Assembly: GCF_022458985.1 (NCBI RefSeq)
Contig: NC_061789.1
Coordinates: forward strand, 16,586,357-16,650,356
Direction: 5' to 3'
Source of the DNA: Mugil cephalus
Lineage: Eukaryota; Chordata; Actinopteri; Mugiliformes; Mugilidae
DNA: 64,000 nucleotides
Position 1 is the first letter of the stretch; each line of letters opens with the position of its first letter. The notes beneath the pieces are model-generated. The model was not told where the DNA came from and did no database searches. It saw nothing but the letters and a program-made list of their open reading frames with translations. This document shows positions 38,901 to 51,666 of this stretch, one piece after another. The position numbers were made by a program, and so were the translations under genes.

Positions 38901-41288
38901 ACATAGGACTTTAGGCTCAATCTAAGCGTTCTTGGACAACGTTTTACACTAGCAAAATTCCTGGGCTCCATGTTAGCATGAAAGCGTGTCTCTGTTTAGA
39001 CGTAATTACCATTACAAAGACGATGTAACGGTCAGTTTAGAGAGACTAAGAGAGAAAATCTGACACAGTCAGAGCGCAGACAGACATCTTTACACGTGGT
39101 TCAGTGATAAATAAAGACACTGACATTGAAGAAGATGAGCAGGAACATATCCAGCTCATTAACCAATTAACCGGGGCTGAGCTACTCGGATGAAAAAGTC
39201 AGGAAGGTGTGTACGTGGCCTTTACCTGTCTCTGAATGATGTTGAGGAGAAAGTCTGGGTTGCGGCTGCGGCAGAGGAGGTGACCGAGGCGCAGGGACTG
39301 GTTGAGAGTCTTCACCTGCTCCTGGACCTGAGGGGGAGGTCGACGAGGAGGACCCCTACACACAAACAACAGCACATTCATCAGGACTTTAAAAACTCAG
39401 AAGAGTTCATACACAGGTGTTTTTTTTTAGTATTTTCTATGAGCTCCCTGTGGTGGATAGAACTGTGTAGGTGAACTGTGGCCCTTCTCATTTACTCATT
39501 TATTTAATTGGGACAATGCACATTAATCAACATTGGTGCATTAGGCATCAGTGTAAATGGATCAAACTTAGTACAAATTTTCAGTCGTAGTCCCAGGCAG
39601 GTACTGAAACGAATCATACAATAGACAATTACAAAACCAGACGACAGTCTCCACAATAAAAGAATCGACTACATTCTCCTGAAGTCAGACCCCTTGATTT
39701 GCCATCCTACAGCATTTCTCTCTAAACTCCCTCATTCAATGCCATTCAATTATATTTCTTGGTCATTTTGAGTAAATGACATCTCCTTTCCCTGCTTTGT
39801 GGGCATCAGTCATTTCTGCTGGGCAGCTCAATCACCACTGACTGTGGGGGCAAAGCTCGGAAAAGTTAGGTTTGGGATTTTCAACACCTGGCCTGTTCGA
39901 ATAATGACCGACAGCCGGACATAACCACGGCCCTAATAATTAACCTCTGAGACCGGAGTAAAAGTTATTTGAGTTCAAATCTCTCGGGGTGCAGGAAGTT
40001 TGCATGGTGCTCCTTTTAATTTTTACAAAAAGTGGTCATCACATGGAGGTCATCGTGGGGAGGTGGTGGGTGATGGGAAAACCAATCGCCTGCGCTGTGC
40101 GGTGGAGCTCCACCTTCTTTCCACCAAGCAAGCCTGCTCCCAGCAGACCACATACATAGAACCACTATTGTGTTTTATTTTTGGATTCTATTTCATGACT
40201 ATTTTTATCTCCTGTGCTGCTGCCAACGCGGCAAGTTTCCCCATTGTGATATAAATAAAATGCTGATCTTATCTTACTCACTCCACTACTGAATATGACA
40301 CAAATTGAATAACATTATATCACAGCAGAGCAGATTTCCACTGCTAAGTGTCTTACTGAGGATCCAGGCTGGTGAGCTGAGACAAAAGCAAACTGTTGCT
40401 CTCGGTGATGGTCTGTTTGGTGGACGCCGCTGCCAGGTGGCTCTCAAAGGCCAGGATCTCTTGTTTCTCTCTCTGGGAGATCTGCAGCTCCCTGTTGATC
40501 ATCTCCGTCTTCGTGTCCTCATCCGCAATAGTGCAGGGAGGGTATGTGTAGTTACTATGAAAACAGAAGGAGAAGTTAGCAGCTATGCATATCATTACGT
40601 TTTAATAATTTGATAACCTCCCTTACTTTGTCATAACCATCTCCATGAGCATTTTCAGCGTAGGGTATCCATCCCAAGCTGCCAAACCTAAAAGATAAAT
40701 GTTTGCATATTTATATATATAAAAAAAAGACATGTATTAACTGACTGTATGCATATATGTGTGTGATTTTTATACCTATCTTCTGAGGATTAAATGCAGC
40801 CACCACAAGCAACAAGAGCCAAGCCTTCCAGTACAGAGTGGATATCGCCAAATTTGGCGGTTGGTACCTTAAACATTAGGAGTGGTTTGTTATTTCAGCC
40901 CGTCAAGCCGACGTCCCGTACGCGTTTCTTAAAAGCCATTAAAGACAGCTGACGTACCCCGCCGGCAGCTGGATGTTCTCCGGGTGGTGGTACGTGCACA
41001 GATTCAGCACCGCATCGATGAGCTGGATCCTCTCCACTCTCAGGACCTCCAGATCTGTTTAACGAGAAACAGTCAGGCGGGGGTTACGGCCGGGACAACT
41101 ACAACAATGAAAAGCATATTTCCTTTGTTCATACTTTCCTAACATTATTTAGTCAACTTGAAAAGACGGGGACCTCTTGAATGGCTGAAGGCGACTCATT
41201 AAAGTGAAGCGCAAGTGTTTAACAAATGTCCAAACATTCTGTCAGCATCTTTAACCGGGACCCTAAACATTTATAGTCTTAATGGATC

Positions 41289-41332
<44 letters not shown>

Positions 41333-44300
41333 GTCGGACTGGACTCCGGCGGCTCTCTTAACCAGGTGATCCGCGAGCTCCATGGCGTCCGCCGGGCCCA
41401 GAGGCAGGTCACGTGACAGCCCGATCACGAGAATGCGCATCAGCGTGTCCTCCAACAAAGGCACCTCCGAGCAAAGGCGAAGGAAGAAACTGAGGGATGG
41501 GAAAAAAAAAAAAAATGGCTCAATAAAGTGACAGAGGGGGGAAAAAAAAAAATCGAAAAATCTGAGGAGGCTGCAGGGAAGGCTCACTTTCTGTCGCTCT
41601 CGGGAGGCCAGTTGTCCCACTTGTAGTACGTCTCAGGCTGCTCTGTGAAGAGCACCTTGTGAAGGCTGCAGATACGCATAAAGAAAAATCATGAATAACC
41701 AAGCAGAAGCCACAAGCAGCTGTTTGGATGATAAACACATCAGCTAAATGAAGGTAGTCACCAGTGAACGTAGTCTTTCGCGCCCACTTTGCTGATGGTA
41801 GGAACCACGGAGTGAAGCCACCACACAGCGTCCCTTTGGATGGCGGCGATCTGATTCTGAAACGACCTCAGGACCTCCAGATCTGAAACGAAAACCAGAG
41901 ACGCGTCCAACCCAAGGCAAAACAAATCACCACAAACCCACCACTAGAACTAGAAATGCAAGGCACCCACTCTTCTTCTCTCCTTTGTCCCACGCGATGC
42001 CAGCTTCCTTAACCTGAGCGGTGATGCCCAGCATCATGGAGACGGTCAGTAAATCTGTCACCTGGATGACGAAGCGCTCCTACAGCAGAGAGGGCAACAA
42101 GTGGTTCAGATTAAATCCATGAAGAAAAGAGCTGAAAGGAGGCAGGAGCGGAGGACTCACTTTGAACTCCATGTCCACGTAGCTGGACTCTTTTCTCTCC
42201 TGCATCAGACCGAAGCAAAAGGACTGGAAGTTGATCTCATGCTTGGTCTGCTTGATAATCTCTCTCAGCAAAGCTCGGGAGGCGCGGAGGTAATCGTCCT
42301 TATTGGTCAGCAAGTCTTGGAACACCATCGCCAAGAACTACGGACATAAAGAAACAAGGCGATTATTAAGAAACCGAGTGAATGTAAAGACAGAGGGGAA
42401 AAAAACAAAGGAAATGAAGTTGTGGTTTGACCTTTGGAGCCTGCTCTGGACTGTGCTGCAGCACCGTGTGGAGCACTTGCATGTTGTTGGGATTTCTGGC
42501 GTTGGACAGCTCATTAAAGATGACCAGCTTCACCATCGTGCCCAGGTTGTCTTTGTGAGCATTTAGCAGCTCCCTGGAGAATCCAAAGCACCGGTTAGCG
42601 ACAGCGTGACAACGAGATGAAGGCACGGACAAAAAGTACAACTCCACAGACCTGACACAGAGCATGTAGTGGTTGAGGAGGACTTTCGGTTTGAGTCGTA
42701 TCTTGATCAGGTTGGAGACCACCTCCATGTCGTCTGTTCCGTGGGTGTTGCAGTTCATGCACAGAGACATGAGGAGGTCCTGAGCGGGACGAGTCAGCTG
42801 AACGCGCAAAGACAAAAAAAAGGTAATAAATATAAATAGTGACCCATTAGAGAAGAAAATGTATCGTGATACAGGTGCAAAAGCCAGATACTGTGTAATT
42901 AGGTAGGGATTCAGCATCATCAGATGTAAGTAGTGCACCAGAGATTAGAGAAATCTTTTATTTCTAGAAGACAATGAAACCGTCACAATGAATGACCATG
43001 TATTGCCTTCTGTTATTCACAGGTGCAGAAAGTAAGCTCCCCAGAAATAATCAGGGTAACTCACATCTTGGGTTAACTCCACAAACCAAGCTTTCATCAC
43101 ATAGTTTCCAGTGTCCAACACTAACAAGATTGTCAAGCAGTTCATATCTAGGCCCAAATCTTCCCAATGACCGTTAGTACTCAGTTAAGGAGAGTAGAAT
43201 CAGTAGCACCTGTTGCTACGACCACTAGCATGTGTTACTGACGTTAAATACCCAACCAGAGGGCCGTTCGTCTTATACTGACTGGTTAAACTGTAACTGC
43301 ATGTCTTCCAGACAGACACAATGTTTAAGTTCCCAGCTGACCCTGCATCTGCAACTCTTGCTGAAAGGGCCACATTAACGACCAGCTTAAGTGCACTTAT
43401 CGCCACAGTTAAAGAGAGGTCAACATTGCGTTGTGATGAAGTGATAGCTCTCAGAATTATGAGTACCACAACATGAGCGCAGTATGACAACACTGGTATG
43501 TGTGCATCTCCCAACACTCCCAACGCATGTTTCAGTCAGTGCGTTTACATGCACGTGAAAAAAACTAATTATTGCCTTAATCAATCTGTTGCATGAACGA
43601 CTCTTGTTTATTGATAAATCCCCCGGAAATCGGGCCGTATTAACGTGGTATTATCCCGCTAAAAAGACACGTATCGCCACCTAGTGTGGAAGAGGAGAAC
43701 AGTTATTCGATTTTCTTGCGCTGCATGTAAACTGGGACAAGGACTGTAGTGAGAAAGTCGAATTTTGGTGACTCTAAATTGACCCTAGGTGTGTGTGTGT
43801 GAGTGCGAACGGTTGTTTGTCTCTGTGTTATCCCTGCGACAGGCTGGCGACCTGTCCAGGGTTTACCCCGCCTCTAAACCCAATGGCAGCTTGGATAGAC
43901 TCCAGCAACCCGCGTGACCCTGGTGAGGATTAAGCGGTATGGAAGATGAGATGAGACGGGACTTTTCACCTTTGGATTTTGGAGCCACATCTCCAGCCTC
44001 TGCACGGCCATGAGTCGTGCCTCTTTGTAGCCACACGTGGCTGTGAGCAGACGCAGCAAGTTTCGGGACACGTTGTCCATCGGCTGCCTGCGGTTCAGCT
44101 GATCCTTGAGGACGTCGAGCACGTAGTCCTCGACGCTCTCTGCGAGCTCCTCATACCTAAAGATCAGAATCAGATTTGTTGCCACTTGTGCTCTCACATA
44201 CAAGTTATTTGTCTCAGTGTTTGGTGCAATAAACGTAATCATAAGTCTAACTAACGAATGAGAACGAAATAAAATACAAGAAATATAAAAATAATATGTA

Positions 44301-46005
44301 AAAAGACTGGATTTAAAAAAAGAAAGAATTATTTTAAATAGAAACAGAACTGTACACATGAATGTCAGCGGAGCAGAAACACAGTCCTTGACACTTTGCA
44401 ACATGTGAACTGTACATTCTAGCTGTTGTCACGTTTACATGGAGATTTCATACCTGGGCATAACCTGCCCTTCATCCTCAGGGCTGAGTTTCTCTTCAGC
44501 TATCAGCAACTCAGTCTGGCTGTCGTCCTCGTCTGGAGTTGAGGGATGAGGGCTGCTGCCTTAAAAACCCACAAGCAACATGCAGCAATTCAGAACGTGT
44601 TTCCAATATCAGCATTTATATAACATATAAAGCCAGTGTGCTTTAAGAACATACTATACCTGCACTGAGATCTCCACCAGTGCGTCCAGTATCAGCCTGC
44701 AGCAACATACTCTTTGGGGGCATCTTTGTGCCAAAAGCAGTTTGGATGTTGTCAACAAAATTTTTACAGTGAGAACTGTCCACCCAAATCCTTTCCCCCA
44801 GCGAGTCCTCAATGTACACCTGAAAATACATTGTACAGTGGAAATTACAATTAGAACAAAATCTCTTTGGAAATGACAACATATAAAGTTTGCTTGACAT
44901 TTCTGGAGACTCACTTTGACAAAGATCTCTGGCCAGTTCTCGTCCTCCTCGTACGCGGCCATGAGCAGATTGCAAGCCAGCACAGACACCAGGCTGTTGC
45001 CTTTTGCTTTAAAGTTGATGGAGGCGTCCCGCCGCAGGAGGCTGCACAAGGCCTGGAAACAACAGTGAGACATGTGTGGTTTAGTAGAAGAAAACATATC
45101 AAGGTCCGAATACTTCCACTTTGCAAGATTAAAACCGTACTGCAGCACATATTTAATGTAAAAACAAGTGTATATAGTATAATTGCATGACTAATAAGCT
45201 ATCAATTAATAGCTCTACATCAAAATTTCTTCCTCTGCTCCTCCTTTATGAGTGCATCCTGACTCTCACCTCAATAATTCCTTCAGTTGCAAAAACGTTG
45301 GGCTTGATTTTGGCCAGAAACATGAGACTGAGGTACAGTGTGATATCAGGTTTGGCTCTGTTCATCTTTAGCTGCTTCACCGCTCCACACAGCAATCCCT
45401 CGATGCGATCATCGTTTCCCTCTGACTCTGCAGCTTCGATCTCATCCAGCAGCACCGCTGGAGACACTGCCAACCACAAGGGGAGAATTATTTTACTTCC
45501 CCAATCAGTCACAAACTCAGCGTTTGCACATCTATGCAATTTTTGAATTTATTATAAGAAACAGACACCACTGATTTACCTTCAATGGGTACCACTGACG
45601 GTTCTTTTATTGAGGGTGATATAGCCCTCTTGTCCACAGCTGCGACATCAGCGAGTCGTCCCAGCGCACTGACCGGAGGAGTGGTGGAGAGCTTGGGCCG
45701 TTTGGCTAGGTTGGAGAGACTGGACGAGGAAGGGAGAGCCGAGGTGGTCTCCCTCTTACGGTCTGCAGGTAAACCTGTGGATGCTGGCTTCAAGAGGACA
45801 GCTGGGGCTTTGGGCTCTCCTCCCTGGTTCTTAGAGCCAAGAGCAATGAAGTCCCCTGGTGGAGGATGGCCTGGGTGAGGCAGATGTCTCAGTTAGATTT
45901 TTGTAAAGACAAAACACTGAAGTGACACTTGCCTGTGTAACTAGTCGTACCTGAGGGCTTTGCAGCGCTGGGGCGCCTGAGAGTTGTAGGCTTTGGGCGA
46001 TTCAT
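26989..46005 (-). CDS. ints1: Integrator complex subunit 1, 47 coding exons, 2,186 aa
   Basis: Large scaffold subunit of Integrator, the nuclear complex that cleaves snRNA 3' ends and attenuates RNA polymerase II. Exons, 5' to 3': 46005-45951, 45870-45580, 45466-45270, 45052-44915, 44819-44660, 44559-44454, 44156-43970, 42797-42652, 42573-42432, 42337-42161, 42079-41971, 41882-41762, 41665-41588, 41489-41332, 41054-40958, 40867-40776, 40687-40627, 40554-40357, 39355-39226, 38824-38645, 38523-38374, 38286-38107, 38023-37919, 37781-37614, 37123-37012, 36939-36781, 36676-36530, 36432-36334, 36173-36049, 35969-35715, 35619-35460, 35378-35247, 34739-34571, 33217-33091, 32980-32865, 32783-32696, 32601-32351, 31037-30908, 28900-28767, 28675-28483, 28374-28250, 28167-28058, 27911-27798, 27686-27616, 27511-27420, 27309-27200, 27104-26989. 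They sum to 6,561 nt, an exact multiple of three, and the length matches human INTS1 (about 2,190 aa). The start [19 protein letters not shown] and end LHMEATT match family termini. The protein is mostly helical-repeat with a disordered basic N terminus and an acidic/basic stretch near exon 20 ([15 protein letters not shown]). All introns are GT-AG and no frame break is seen, so the copy looks functional. Confidence 0.97.
29274..29474 (+). repeat. Left terminal inverted repeat of the Tc1 element
   Basis: 201 bp, nearly identical in inverted orientation to 30676-30877. It holds two direct copies of GGGAAATAAGTATTTGATCC (outer from about 29278, inner from 29453), the transposase-binding arrangement known as IR/DR in Tc1-like elements. 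Confidence 0.93.
29640..30613 (+). pseudogene. Tc1 transposase, broken by a one-base frameshift
   Basis: DDE transposase that would cut and paste the element. The first frame (29640-30278) carries the N-terminal helix-turn-helix DNA-binding region ([11 protein letters not shown]-like) and the first catalytic Asp in LWSDETK (30096-30098). Just after VKHGGG, near 30207-30214, the frame shifts by one missing base. The second frame (30215-30613) carries [10 protein letters not shown], the second Asp in HDNDPKHT (30368-30370) and the Glu in NPIENLW (30473-30475). The Asp-Glu spacing is 34 residues, the DD34E signature of Tc1. Family length is about 340 aa and the two frames together would cover nearly all of it. 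As it stands the copy should be unable to make active enzyme. Confidence 0.93.
30676..30877 (-). repeat. Right terminal inverted repeat of the Tc1 element
   Basis: 202 bp. By eye the only difference from the left repeat is one inserted base in the CACACAATC stretch. Such similarity points to a recent insertion, or to conversion between the ends. Confidence 0.93.
37395..37566. repeat. Palindromic MITE-like repeat, copy 2, in an ints1 intron
   Basis: Shares GGCAACTGGACCTGTAGAG, GGATTTACCATTATCTGG and ACTGAGAACCTTCACAGA with the copy at 9.55 kb but has a longer centre. It sits between ints1 exons 24 and 25. Confidence 0.7.
37785..37802. repeat. GA/TC microsatellite next to an ints1 acceptor
   Basis: (GA)8-9 on the plus strand; on the minus strand it is the pyrimidine tract of the acceptor before exon 24 (starts 37781). 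Confidence 0.9.
41291..41331. repeat. CA/GT microsatellite that forms an ints1 splice donor
   Basis: About 20 CA units; on the minus strand a GT run begins at the end of ints1 exon 14 (41332). Confidence 0.95.
43537..43734. mobile_element. hAT-like MITE, 198 bp, in ints1 intron 7
   Basis: Ends CAGTGCGTTTACATGCAC and GCTGCATGTAAACTG are imperfect inverted repeats. No coding capacity. The class is inferred from the CAG ends. Confidence 0.6.
43755..43958 (+). repeat. Teleost retroposon-type repeat with GATGA-like tail
   Basis: Contains GGCTGGCGACCTGTCCAGGG, TACCCCGCCTCT and GGATTAAGCGGTATGGAAGA, ending in GATGAGATGAG. It closely resembles a common fish retroposon 3' end. It directly precedes ints1 exon 7. 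Confidence 0.65.
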
Positions 46006-46570
46006 CTTTATGGTCAGAAAGTCACAGCAGGTTGAACCGGTGACATTACCTTGAGTTTCGTAGTAGCCTGTGTACGACAGAAACACATAAGGATACACAG
46101 CTATTTACCTGAGAATGAAAATCATTCAGCTTTCTCGTGAATCTAAACAGTTACTTAGTTGGCTAAGCAAATAATATTAGTATTACAACCGAAAGTCACA
46201 GAAAATATGTTTAATCTCATTTAAGAGACAGTGTTGGTTAATTTCTACAACACACATGACAAAAAGTGCTAGGCTAACAACAAACTAAATGGCTAAAGCT
46301 AAAAGATATTAGCAACATTCGCTATCTTATATGTGTCAAGCGTTAGCATTGGAGCGATAGATATTTCAATTAAACTAAGTTCAGAGTGATTAACATGTCA
46401 TATATGTTTCATAAAACTGACCGTTTTAAACCAGGAACGACGCAAAGATTAATAACATAAAGAGCATCAAAGCTATCAAACGAACGGAGCCACGGCTTCT
46501 TCTTCGTCGGCGTGAATTGAAGTTGCTCATTAGGAAGTGTAGTCGCGCACACCGCCATCACGCGCCATGG
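46006..46570 (-). promoter_or_regulatory. ints1: 5' UTR and likely promoter of ints1
   Basis: Upstream of the ints1 ATG is a leader of about 60-90 nt that may be its own exon. Between 46480 and 46570 CpG density rises and there is a GCCATGG/CGCCAT pair resembling YY1 sites and a GGAAGT ETS-like core, typical of TATA-less housekeeping promoters. A second CCGGAAGT core is at 46748-46755. Exact start sites are inferred. Confidence 0.4.
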
Positions 46571-46839
46571 AGGACTGTCTAATCAGGATACACACAAATA
46601 AAAAAAAAAAACAAAAAAAAACAATGTACTTATGAGCTAGTTTCTCTAAAATTGTGTACGGTTCATTATCTGGCGTGGGTTTGTGTAATTAGTTATAACC
46701 GAATAAAGGTCTGAGAGTGGTAAAATATTTCGATTTGGAAGTATTTACCGGAAGTATCGTTTAAGTTGTAACTGCGCAGAATGACCAGCAGAGGGGGGTC
46801 ATATGCAATGTGACGTTTTGTACCATAGAAAAACCAGTG

Positions 46840-46935
46840 ATGTCAAAGTCATTTTAGTTTGGGGACCACATAGAACCCAATTTGATCTCAAACGAGCCGG
46901 ACGAGTAACATAACAGCATAATAACCTGTGATTTT
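46840..46935. repeat. hAT-like dispersed repeat fragment
   Basis: TGTCAAAGTCATTTTAGTTT, GGGGACCACATAGAACCCAA and ATAACAGCATAATAACCTGT resemble a repeat widespread in fish genomes. Confidence 0.55.
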
Positions 46936-48002
46936 TACATTTATTTAGTGCAAATAAGGATAAGTTAATTAGGACAATGTTTACCTTTAATAAACTGTTG
47001 TGTGTTGTGTGATTATCCGCCTAGAGATAGAGTGTATGTGTGTGGTCTGGGGTGTCAAGTTAATGGCATAGTGTAACTTCCGATCACCACCTGGAAAGTT
47101 CAATGTCAATTTAGAGCTAGGCCTCACTTTAGACATTAACACATCATGACTAATAGCACAGAGTCTAATATATTATTGCCGGCTCAAATCGTTCTTGAAA
47201 ATTAGACTTGCATTAGTAAATGCACTACTTTCAAAACTGAAATGTACCTTCAACACATAATCAATTGCTCCCTTGCTTTCCGGATGGTTTACCTCTCCAT
47301 CACAATTTCATCATAAGGTCTCTCCTCAAACTCATGCGTGGACCAGTGCAAGAATAAGAGCTGTCCAGCAGATGTCACCGCTTCGCATCAGAACGCTTGA
47401 ACAGGAACAGGAATCCCTTTTAAGCACAGATGCTGACAAATGACGCTGAGTTAGTTCTTGCGAAAGGCCTGGGCCCACAACAGCGTCAGCGCCTGCAGAT
47501 ATTTTGCCATCTCACGACCATTATGTTGTTTTTAGCTCCTGCCCGAGAACTATCACCCAGTCTTAGACTTAAGTACTTGTGTTGCATATTACTATTTGAA
47601 TAATGTCAGTAAACTACCTGATCAAATCCTCTGACGGTAAGACAAAAGTAAAGACAAAGTGTGTGGAGCATTTCCGACACCTGTGTCGTGAATAACACAA
47701 CATTCCTGTCAGGTAGCACAAGGTGGCAGCAGCCTCCATTCTACTGAATTATTTACACGTGCTACCGACTGTGTCACCGAATCCTACACACACACATATT
47801 GTATCTTGTGTATTTGCAGATTAAATAAACATGAGTAAACCCCTAACCAATCTGAATTGCATAATCTGTCATGATTAAAGAACACGTTTGAGCAAAAGCA
47901 GATTCATTCAACCGCACAGCATCCACAGATCCAGCAGATCACACGGAAAACGGAGCAGATTCTCTTTTTTTATGTTAAAGTTGAGCATCTTGTGTCAATT
48001 CA

Positions 48003-48401
48003 GTGTTCTGCTGGGAAACTCTTGGGCCTGGCATTTATGTGCATGTTACTTAGACGTGTACCACCCACCCAGACCAGACCAGACACCCCCACCCCATAGC
48101 GATGACACTCAGGATGCAGTCTGACGCAGGCAAACACACACAAAAACAGTTTAGCAACAACTCAAAATAAAAAAAAAAACATGAAAAACAGCACAAGGTG
48201 TCAACCCGGCCTCCAAACTCAGCAGATCCCAAACTGATCAAGTATCTGTGGGGTGATCCAGAGAGGACCCAGACACCGCAGGACACCCTCTCAGAAGGCC
48301 CGTGTCCAATTCTCTGTTGAGTCACAACTGTTTTTTGGGGGCACAAGGGAGAGCTACACAATATTAGGAAGGTGGTCATAATGTTATGTCTGATCAGTGT
48401 A
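48003..48401 (+). mobile_element. Degenerate Tc1-like element, 3' half
   Basis: Starts GTTCTGCTGGGAAACTCTTG and ends GGTCATAATGTTATGTCTGA followed by TCAGTGTA, the inverted-repeat end shared with 51.67 kb. The middle (CCTCCAAACTCAGCAGATCC onward) is a decayed transposase C terminus, homologous to the copy at 21.16 kb. Confidence 0.65.
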
Positions 48402-49679
48402 TGATGGTGGGCCTAAAATGTCAAAGTAAAGGCAGCTTCCAAGATTTTTTTTTTTCAATCTTTCGTTTATTCCCGACGTTCCGTGGCCCGAAGCAAACAA
48501 AATCAGAACATCAAAGCTTCGCCGCCCTTATTAATGTCCTTATTTAGTCCCTCCCTTGGTCAGCAACAGGGATGTGTTCATTCCTGGAGCATTACTCAGA
48601 GGTTACCGTCTACTTCCATGTTTTACAGGAGTGTTCCGTAAAAATTCAGCACTGCGCTTCTCGTCTCCGAAAGTCAAATCTCTGATTAGTGTGATAATCA
48701 AGGACTTTCCAGCGTGATAGCGCTGCATGCAAGTCAGTCTTTCCGAGCCCTTTTCAAACCCTCCACTACGGCTCGCTCCAGCTGCCACCACCACTACTGT
48801 AACCCCACCACGTTCATCTCCACGCAACTCTGAGCAGCCAGCTGGTTACGTAAAGTGTTTTCATATGAAACACATTTCGGTGAAGTCAGTGGAATGTTCA
48901 GTAACTGCTCCGAATTAAATCTTGTGTCATTTGGGAAGCCTACGACTCTGCAAAAACAATTCCTTAACTTTTGAAATTACGTACGGCTCTGACTGCGCCA
49001 GACGCAGCTGTCTAATGCGCGGGGTATTTTCTCCAGGCTGTTCCTGAACAGCGTGGAAAAATCCAGCAGGAGAAAATGTGGTTTTAGAATGTAATATTGG
49101 TACCTAGGGGTGAGTTATTTAGCTGGTTGGCGATACTTTAAAAAAAATCCTGTATGGTAAATATCAGGCTTTGGCTCGCTAATAATATGAAGCATTTGGA
49201 AGGAAAGAAAAGATCCCTTTACAACAGGGGGCCTCTTTGTGCAAGATCAGATTTCTGAGTTCAACAGTCTGAGTCAGAAAGAAGCAAGATTAGTGACTCA
49301 ATGTTACTTCCTGTAATCCAAAACTGCCTGCAAGAACCCGGACCCCACAGCTCGTTGGTCTAACAAGGACCCTGACAAGTCTGCTGCTCGCGGTCGGCTG
49401 TTTGCGTCCTGCTCGGTGCAGCGGGTGTACTCCAGGTCACATCCATACGCTGCTGCCGGACGGACAGTAATTGGGTGGTACGGCGTTGGAGAGTAGCTGG
49501 ATGTCAGACGGATGGAGAGTATCAGTGGTGGTTGTTGTTGTTGTCTGTGACCGGTGGCGGATTCTGCAGGAAACAGACCACAGATCACATGTACCGTAGC
49601 CTGGTTTCTGTTTTATTTGTTATCTCCTGCTGTGTATCCTGCCTACCTCTCACCACCTCAACACAGTCATCCAAGCAGA

Positions 49680-50640
49680 GATTAGATTAGAGATTCATCC
49701 GACCTCTAATCAAACAGTCATCTCCTTTATTCTGATCTCATCTCATGGCGTCAAGCGTTTAATGCAGTTTCCTCACCTGGTCCAATGCCACGAGGATCTA
49801 AACCCATGAACTCATGGAATCTGAGCTCATCTCCTCTTCGATTTAATGTGATGCCCCGTTTTTCGCCTCATCTTTAATTTGACGTAATATATAGTCTGAT
49901 CTCATGTCTTCCGTTCGACATGTACAAATTGTCTGATCCCATTTAAGGTCAACTCTGCGTTCTTTTATCTCGTCTAACTCTCGTCCACCATAATCCCATT
50001 TTACTTTGAAATCCACTCTAATCTGATGTCATTCTCCTCTGAGTCTGTTAATCAAATCCTAATGTAACTAATTTATCTCATTTCATCCGATGACACGTCA
50101 TCTAATCTCAGTCTCTTTTTCATCAAAATGCATCAGTCATTTCATCTAATCTCTTCTCTTGTGTGATCTCATTCTCATCTCATAAATCTATTTTACCCAA
50201 ATGCCATCCTCAGTATAAACCAGTCTCACCTCTTATCTTGTGTAATGCAGCCTTATCGCATCTCTGTCACCTGTATTTTAGTCTTTATTCTAATCTCATG
50301 TAACCCAGTGTCATCTCAGTCTCTGCTTTATTCCACTTTAACGTAGCCTAATCCGGTGACGTCTACTCTCCATCTCCTACCAAACCCTATCTCATTTAAT
50401 CTAACCCCATCCCTTTACATTTCTAATCTGATGCGCGTCCTCTCATTTAATCTCATCATCGCATCATCTACTCTAATTTAATGTAATCTCATGTAATGAA
50501 CTGCAAAAGAATCTAATGTGGTCCCATTGACTATGTATTAATTCATTTTGAACCAGGCTTTATTTATTAACCACTTTAATTCCATTTAATGTTTTGCTGT
50601 TTTCTAATCTAGTGTAATCTAATAGAATGTAATCTCACCT
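49680..50640. repeat. Degenerate array of TCTAATCTCAT-like motif
   Basis: Nearly 1 kb of variants such as CTCATCTAATCTC, TTTAATCTCATC and AATGTAATCTCATG repeated at irregular intervals. No coding frame. It reads as an old minisatellite. Confidence 0.8.
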
Positions 50641-51291
50641 GTAAATCGAAAAAAATAAATTAAAAAATAAAGTTCCTGAGGGGGAAAAAAAGCTTCCCAG
50701 AGGAAATGAGGTGTCCTACTTTGCGGTTGGTGTGATGGTGCTACAATCTAAGCAGAACACAGAGCATCTGGTTTACTTGTGTTTCTTTTTTACTCTAAAC
50801 ATGCTCCAGAGCAGATGAAAGAATCAGGCCCACCTTCTCCGGCGAACAATTGATTCCACATGCGACTGAGGGGAGGTGGGGATGATCTCCTGATGAGTCA
50901 TCACATCCTAAAAATTACCGTAAAAATAAATCTGCGTCAGTCTTTGCTTTATCGCCACAAAGCCTGGGTGAAAGATATGATTCACTGCAAAAGCGAAGTA
51001 AAGGAGCGCTCCTCCTGTGACCCCGAGTGATCAGATTTTACCGTTTTTTGCTAAACAGTAGAAGTAAATAATATGCACCACAGAGCGCTGCCCAAACAAA
51101 ATCCAACTCACATTAATCACGCGTTTACTATTTCAACATAGTTTGAAAGCTGAACATCACACATCACGCATCCAACAGTGTGTGTTTGGTTTGTTTCCTC
51201 TTTTAAGTGTCTATATATAACTCTGTGAGGCCATCATGGAACAAAAATGATTCAATAATGGGGCCACTTTTGGCCTCCAGTAGTCAGTGAC

Positions 51292-51317
<26 letters not shown>
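51292..51317. repeat. TA microsatellite
   Basis: (TA)n followed by TGTGTGTG. Confidence 0.9.
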
Positions 51318-51326
<9 letters not shown>

Positions 51327-51666
51327 GGAGTGCCCAGTTAATGCAATAGTGCAATTCAGCTTCTGGCAAGGTTGCAGTTATTCAAGACGCTTGACAAGTT
51401 GGTTCACAGAACAGGTGGTATTTGTTCCATGAACACGAATCAGGGGGCACAAATAAACAAGTTGCCGGTCTTGGAAAATGGACTTTCAACATCAAAACCG
51501 GGCTCTGCATCTTCGTTTCATCAGTGCTGCTGCTTCCAGATGTTTAGCTGAGGACGCTCACGTTCTTGATCTGAACGCTCAATTGCCACCAGACGCACAC
51601 CGTACGTTACACTGTACTCTGCTAAAATAACTGCCCACCTTCATACATTATTAGTCTACTGCTGTA

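Noticed and set aside
43200-43523. 107-codon minus-strand open frame in ints1 intron 7
   Set aside because: No family recognised and it lies in a repeat-rich intron; not called as a gene.
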